DNA of 6,386 nucleotides from JADIYM01 sp964641945 (lineage in GTDB: Bacteria > Acidobacteriota > Blastocatellia > UBA7656 > JADIYM01), in the NCBI GenBank assembly GCA_964641945.1, contig CAZXLQ010000293.1:1-6386 (forward strand), given 5' to 3'. The notes beneath the pieces are model-generated. The model was not told the origin of the DNA, made no database searches, and saw nothing but the letters and a program-made list of their open reading frames with translations. Position 1 is the stretch's first letter, and the number at the start of each line of letters is the position of its first letter. Of the stretch, positions 4,818 through 6,386 are shown in pieces. The position numbers and the translations under genes are program-made.

Positions 4818-5759
4818 CCCGAGCTGGCGCCGACGGATCAAAGCGTTCGCTTCGTCAAGCGTCACGTTGTCCGCTACCGGCACGAAGGATCGTCTGGATT
4901 CATCCCACGAGAGAAGGTCTCCGCGGGAGAAAGGACTGCTGCCGTCCCATGCCCAGTGGCCCTGACGGTACATGCCGCCGAAACGATGCCATCCAACCGT
5001 TCCAGCGTTCGCCGCCATGCGAGCGCGACGGGCTCCGCCACGCCTCGAACGCCGCGAGCGAGAGCGGCTCGCCTTGGCCTTGGCTGCCTTCGAGCGCTCC
5101 CAGGTGAGGTTCTTGCCGTAGATGTCCCAGACGCGCGGATAGCGCGTGCGGACGGCGTTGCGGATCTCGTTGAAGTCACTGGCCGAGCCGACCCGTCCCA
5201 TCCGCAGGTACTGGATCGCCGCATACGCGCGCCGCGCGTTGTTGAGCGGCCACGCACGACGGCTCGGGAAGATGAACGACTTCTTCGACATGCGAGCGCG
5301 CTGTGCCTTCGTAAGCCGGTTTTTCCGCACCGGGTACTTGTCCGGATGCGAGATGTGCTCGTACGCGTAGTTCCCCCTCACGCCGCGTCGACGACTGCTC
5401 TTCTTCGCCGACGACCTCCGACTGCGACGGCGCTTCCGACGCTTGTTCGCCGACACCGGCCGACGCCGCATCATCACGAAGGCGCCGATTCCGAGCAGCG
5501 CCATGCTGCCGATGACGACCGGAAGGACCCACGACGAGTCCGAGGAGGACTGGTACGCCGTCGGGTAGTAAGCTGGCTCGGCGTAGGTCGGCTCCGCCGC
5601 TGGAGTTGTCGGAGCGCCTGGGGAAGTCGCAGCGCGGATGATCCCCGAGACGATGTCACCGCCGGCTCGCGCCGCTGCCGTCCAGTCGGAGACCGTTCGG
5701 TCCTCGGTGGGAGCGCTGGGCTTCGCTGTCTGACCGAGACCCTTGAACCTGTACGACAT
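4815..5759 (-). CDS. Membrane protein with Arg-rich patches and DUF6582-like segment (314 aa)
   Basis: Residues 1-76 are a low-complexity Ala/Pro/Tyr/Ser-rich region beginning MSYRFKGLGQ. A transmembrane helix (WVLPVVIGSMALLGIGAFVMM, 77-97) follows. Residues 98-125 are an extremely basic patch rich in Arg, Lys and Ser. Residues 146-211, with the order L-T-K-A-Q-R, S-F-x-F-P-x-x-R-x-W-P-L-N-N-A-R-R-A and T-R-Y-P, resemble the DUF6582 motif found in phage head-region proteins (F-A-x-P-x-x-R-x-Y-P-I-x-D). A second Arg/Ser/Lys patch lies at 222-248. The C-terminal 55 residues are Trp-rich (HWAWDGSSPF) and end in a helix. ATG 5759 is chosen over upstream in-frame ATGs: it overlaps the previous stop (TGATG), has GGAGG 5 nt upstream, and the frame upstream of it is only a shadow of the 195-aa gene. 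The two basic patches suggest contact with DNA or RNA; that is inference. Confidence 0.88.
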   Translation of the reverse strand: MSYRFKGLGQTAKPSAPTEDRTVSDWTAAARAGGDIVSGIIRAATSPGAPTTPAAEPTYAEPAYYPTAYQSSSDSSWVLPVVIGSMALLGIGAFVMMRRRPVSANKRRKRRRSRRSSAKKSSRRRGVRGNYAYEHISHPDKYPVRKNRLTKAQRARMSKKSFIFPSRRAWPLNNARRAYAAIQYLRMGRVGSASDFNEIRNAVRTRYPRVWDIYGKNLTWERSKAAKAKASRSRSRRSRRGGARRARMAANAGTVGWHRFGGMYRQGHWAWDGSSPFSRGDLLSWDESRRSFVPVADNVTLDEANALIRRRQLG

Positions 5760-6346
5760 CACCGCCTCCGATTCCGGCGCCTGCGGCGCGGGTTGAACGC
5801 GAGCCGGCTCATCATCCGGATCTTCGCGTAGTTGCTGGCCAAGTACCCGAGCCCGACGATGCCAGCGATGCCGATCACCGCCCACAGCATGAGGCCTCGA
5901 TTCACATCCCGAGCGACGCTTGGCTCCTCCGATTCTCGCAGCTCGATGACGGAGGTTGGCGCGCGACCCGTGAGCGTCCGAAAGCGACCTTCGAGCGCGT
6001 TGTATCGACGAACGTACGACCTCGACTCGTTGCCAAACGGGTCTCCGGTCACCGCCAAGGCTCGACGAATCGCGTCCGGACCCGCGTACCGGTTGTACCA
6101 CTGACCCCATTGGGTCTTGAACGTTCGCCAGTCGCCAAGGAACCGAGATCCTTCCGCAGTTCCTTCGAGCGCGGACTGCACTGACGCGATATCCCGCGCG
6201 AAGGAGGCGATCTGCGCACTCACGTTCGCCAACCACGCGACTACGTCCGGCGGCGTCCAGATCGACAGATCCGGCTCCACCAGCTCTCCGATCCCGTGGA
6301 CTCCACATGCACATCCGATCGGATGCCGCGCCATCGCGTAGCTCAT
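5759..6346 (-). CDS. C-terminally anchored membrane protein with Arg-rich tail (195 aa), hypothetical
   Basis: The N-terminal 28 residues include a C-A-C pair (GCACG, 11-15). Residues 30-60 are probably helical (DVVAWLANVSAQIASFARDI). Residues 73-88 are aromatic-rich (WRTFKTQWGQWYNRY), and a Gly/Arg-rich middle follows. A transmembrane helix (GLMLWAVIGIAGIVGLGYLA, 151-170) leads to a tail ending FNPRRRRRNRRR (184-195). Topology would place the folded domain and the basic tail on opposite sides of a membrane. There is no clear N-terminal signal peptide and no family I can name. ATG 6346 has a near-perfect GGAGGT 4 nt upstream and overlaps the preceding stop (ATGA). Its own stop overlaps the next start (TGATG). 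Confidence 0.85.
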   Translation of the reverse strand: MSYAMARHPIGCACGVHGIGELVEPDLSIWTPPDVVAWLANVSAQIASFARDIASVQSALEGTAEGSRFLGDWRTFKTQWGQWYNRYAGPDAIRRALAVTGDPFGNESRSYVRRYNALEGRFRTLTGRAPTSVIELRESEEPSVARDVNRGLMLWAVIGIAGIVGLGYLASNYAKIRMMSRLAFNPRRRRRNRRR

Positions 6347-6386
6347 CGCGACCTCCGACGGTTCGCGTTGACCTTCTTCGGCCAGA
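6343..6386 (-). CDS. C-terminal end of an upstream gene (partial)
   Basis: Minus-strand codons from the right edge read WPKKVNANRRRSR and end in TGA at 6345-6343, overlapping the next ATG by 4 nt. Only 13 residues are visible, so no function can be given. Two things support it as real: the ATGA overlap recurs in this operon, and the basic VNANRRRSR tail closely matches the Asn/Arg motifs of the following proteins. The gene begins outside the window. Confidence 0.6.
   Translation of the reverse strand, partial: WPKKVNANRRRSR

Noticed and set aside
5760..6314. Upstream extension of the 314-aa gene to an ATG at 6314 (a 499-codon frame)
   Set aside because: The extra 185 codons read as an Arg/Gly/Ala-rich shadow of the well-supported 195-aa gene in another frame. 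The ATG at 5759 has GGAGG and a TGATG overlap with the previous stop.
1..6386. tRNA, rRNA, CRISPR array or insertion sequence
   Set aside because: I saw no cloverleaf-like T-loop consensus, no regularly spaced direct repeats, and no transposase-like protein or terminal inverted repeats on either strand. A tool-based scan was not possible.

Overview
This window is GC-rich bacterial-type DNA (roughly 60% G+C by eye) with every credible gene on the minus strand. Genes are packed tightly, with 1-nt and 4-nt stop/start overlaps and Shine-Dalgarno (SD) sites that lie inside the preceding gene. Only one product, a Nudix hydrolase, belongs to a family I can name securely. The rest are small, hypothetical, often single-pass membrane proteins with strongly basic Arg/Asn-rich patches. 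This layout is typical of a bacteriophage or another mobile element known from metagenomic assemblies. A run of exactly 100 Ns marks an assembly gap. I see no hallmark gene (terminase, portal, capsid, polymerase, integrase), so the phage or element assignment is inference. I cannot name the host.

Layout in the direction of transcription, from right to left. At the right edge is the last dozen codons of a gene ending in a basic tail (6386-6343). Three overlapping or nearly abutting genes follow, for proteins of 195, 314 and 267 aa (6346-4001). Each has one predicted transmembrane segment next to an Arg-rich patch, and all three start with MSY. The 314-aa protein carries a segment resembling the DUF6582 motif of phage head-region proteins. 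The 267-aa protein carries a segment resembling ribosome modulation factor. Next is a gene starting at 4001 with a Pro-rich, internally duplicated small beta-type domain. It runs into the N gap at 3219-3120, and an open frame beyond the gap ends at 2721. Then come the Nudix hydrolase (2717-2286), a 115-aa protein with a C-terminal membrane anchor (2257-1910), a 225-aa protein with an acidic/His loop (1913-1236), a 135-aa membrane-anchored coiled-coil protein with 33-bp tandem repeats (1232-825), and a 71-aa charged helical protein (828-613).

The only clear break in this apparent operon is about 106 bp at 612-507. It holds a candidate minus-strand promoter (TTGACC, 17 nt, TAGTGT) and nested inverted repeats. 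Beyond it a minus-strand frame is open from 506 to the left window edge, with a strongly SD-preceded internal ATG at 179.

The overlaps imply that the genes from 6386 to 613 are co-transcribed and translationally coupled. The string of membrane-anchored, basic proteins could be virion or cell-envelope components that touch DNA, but nothing in the sequence proves this.
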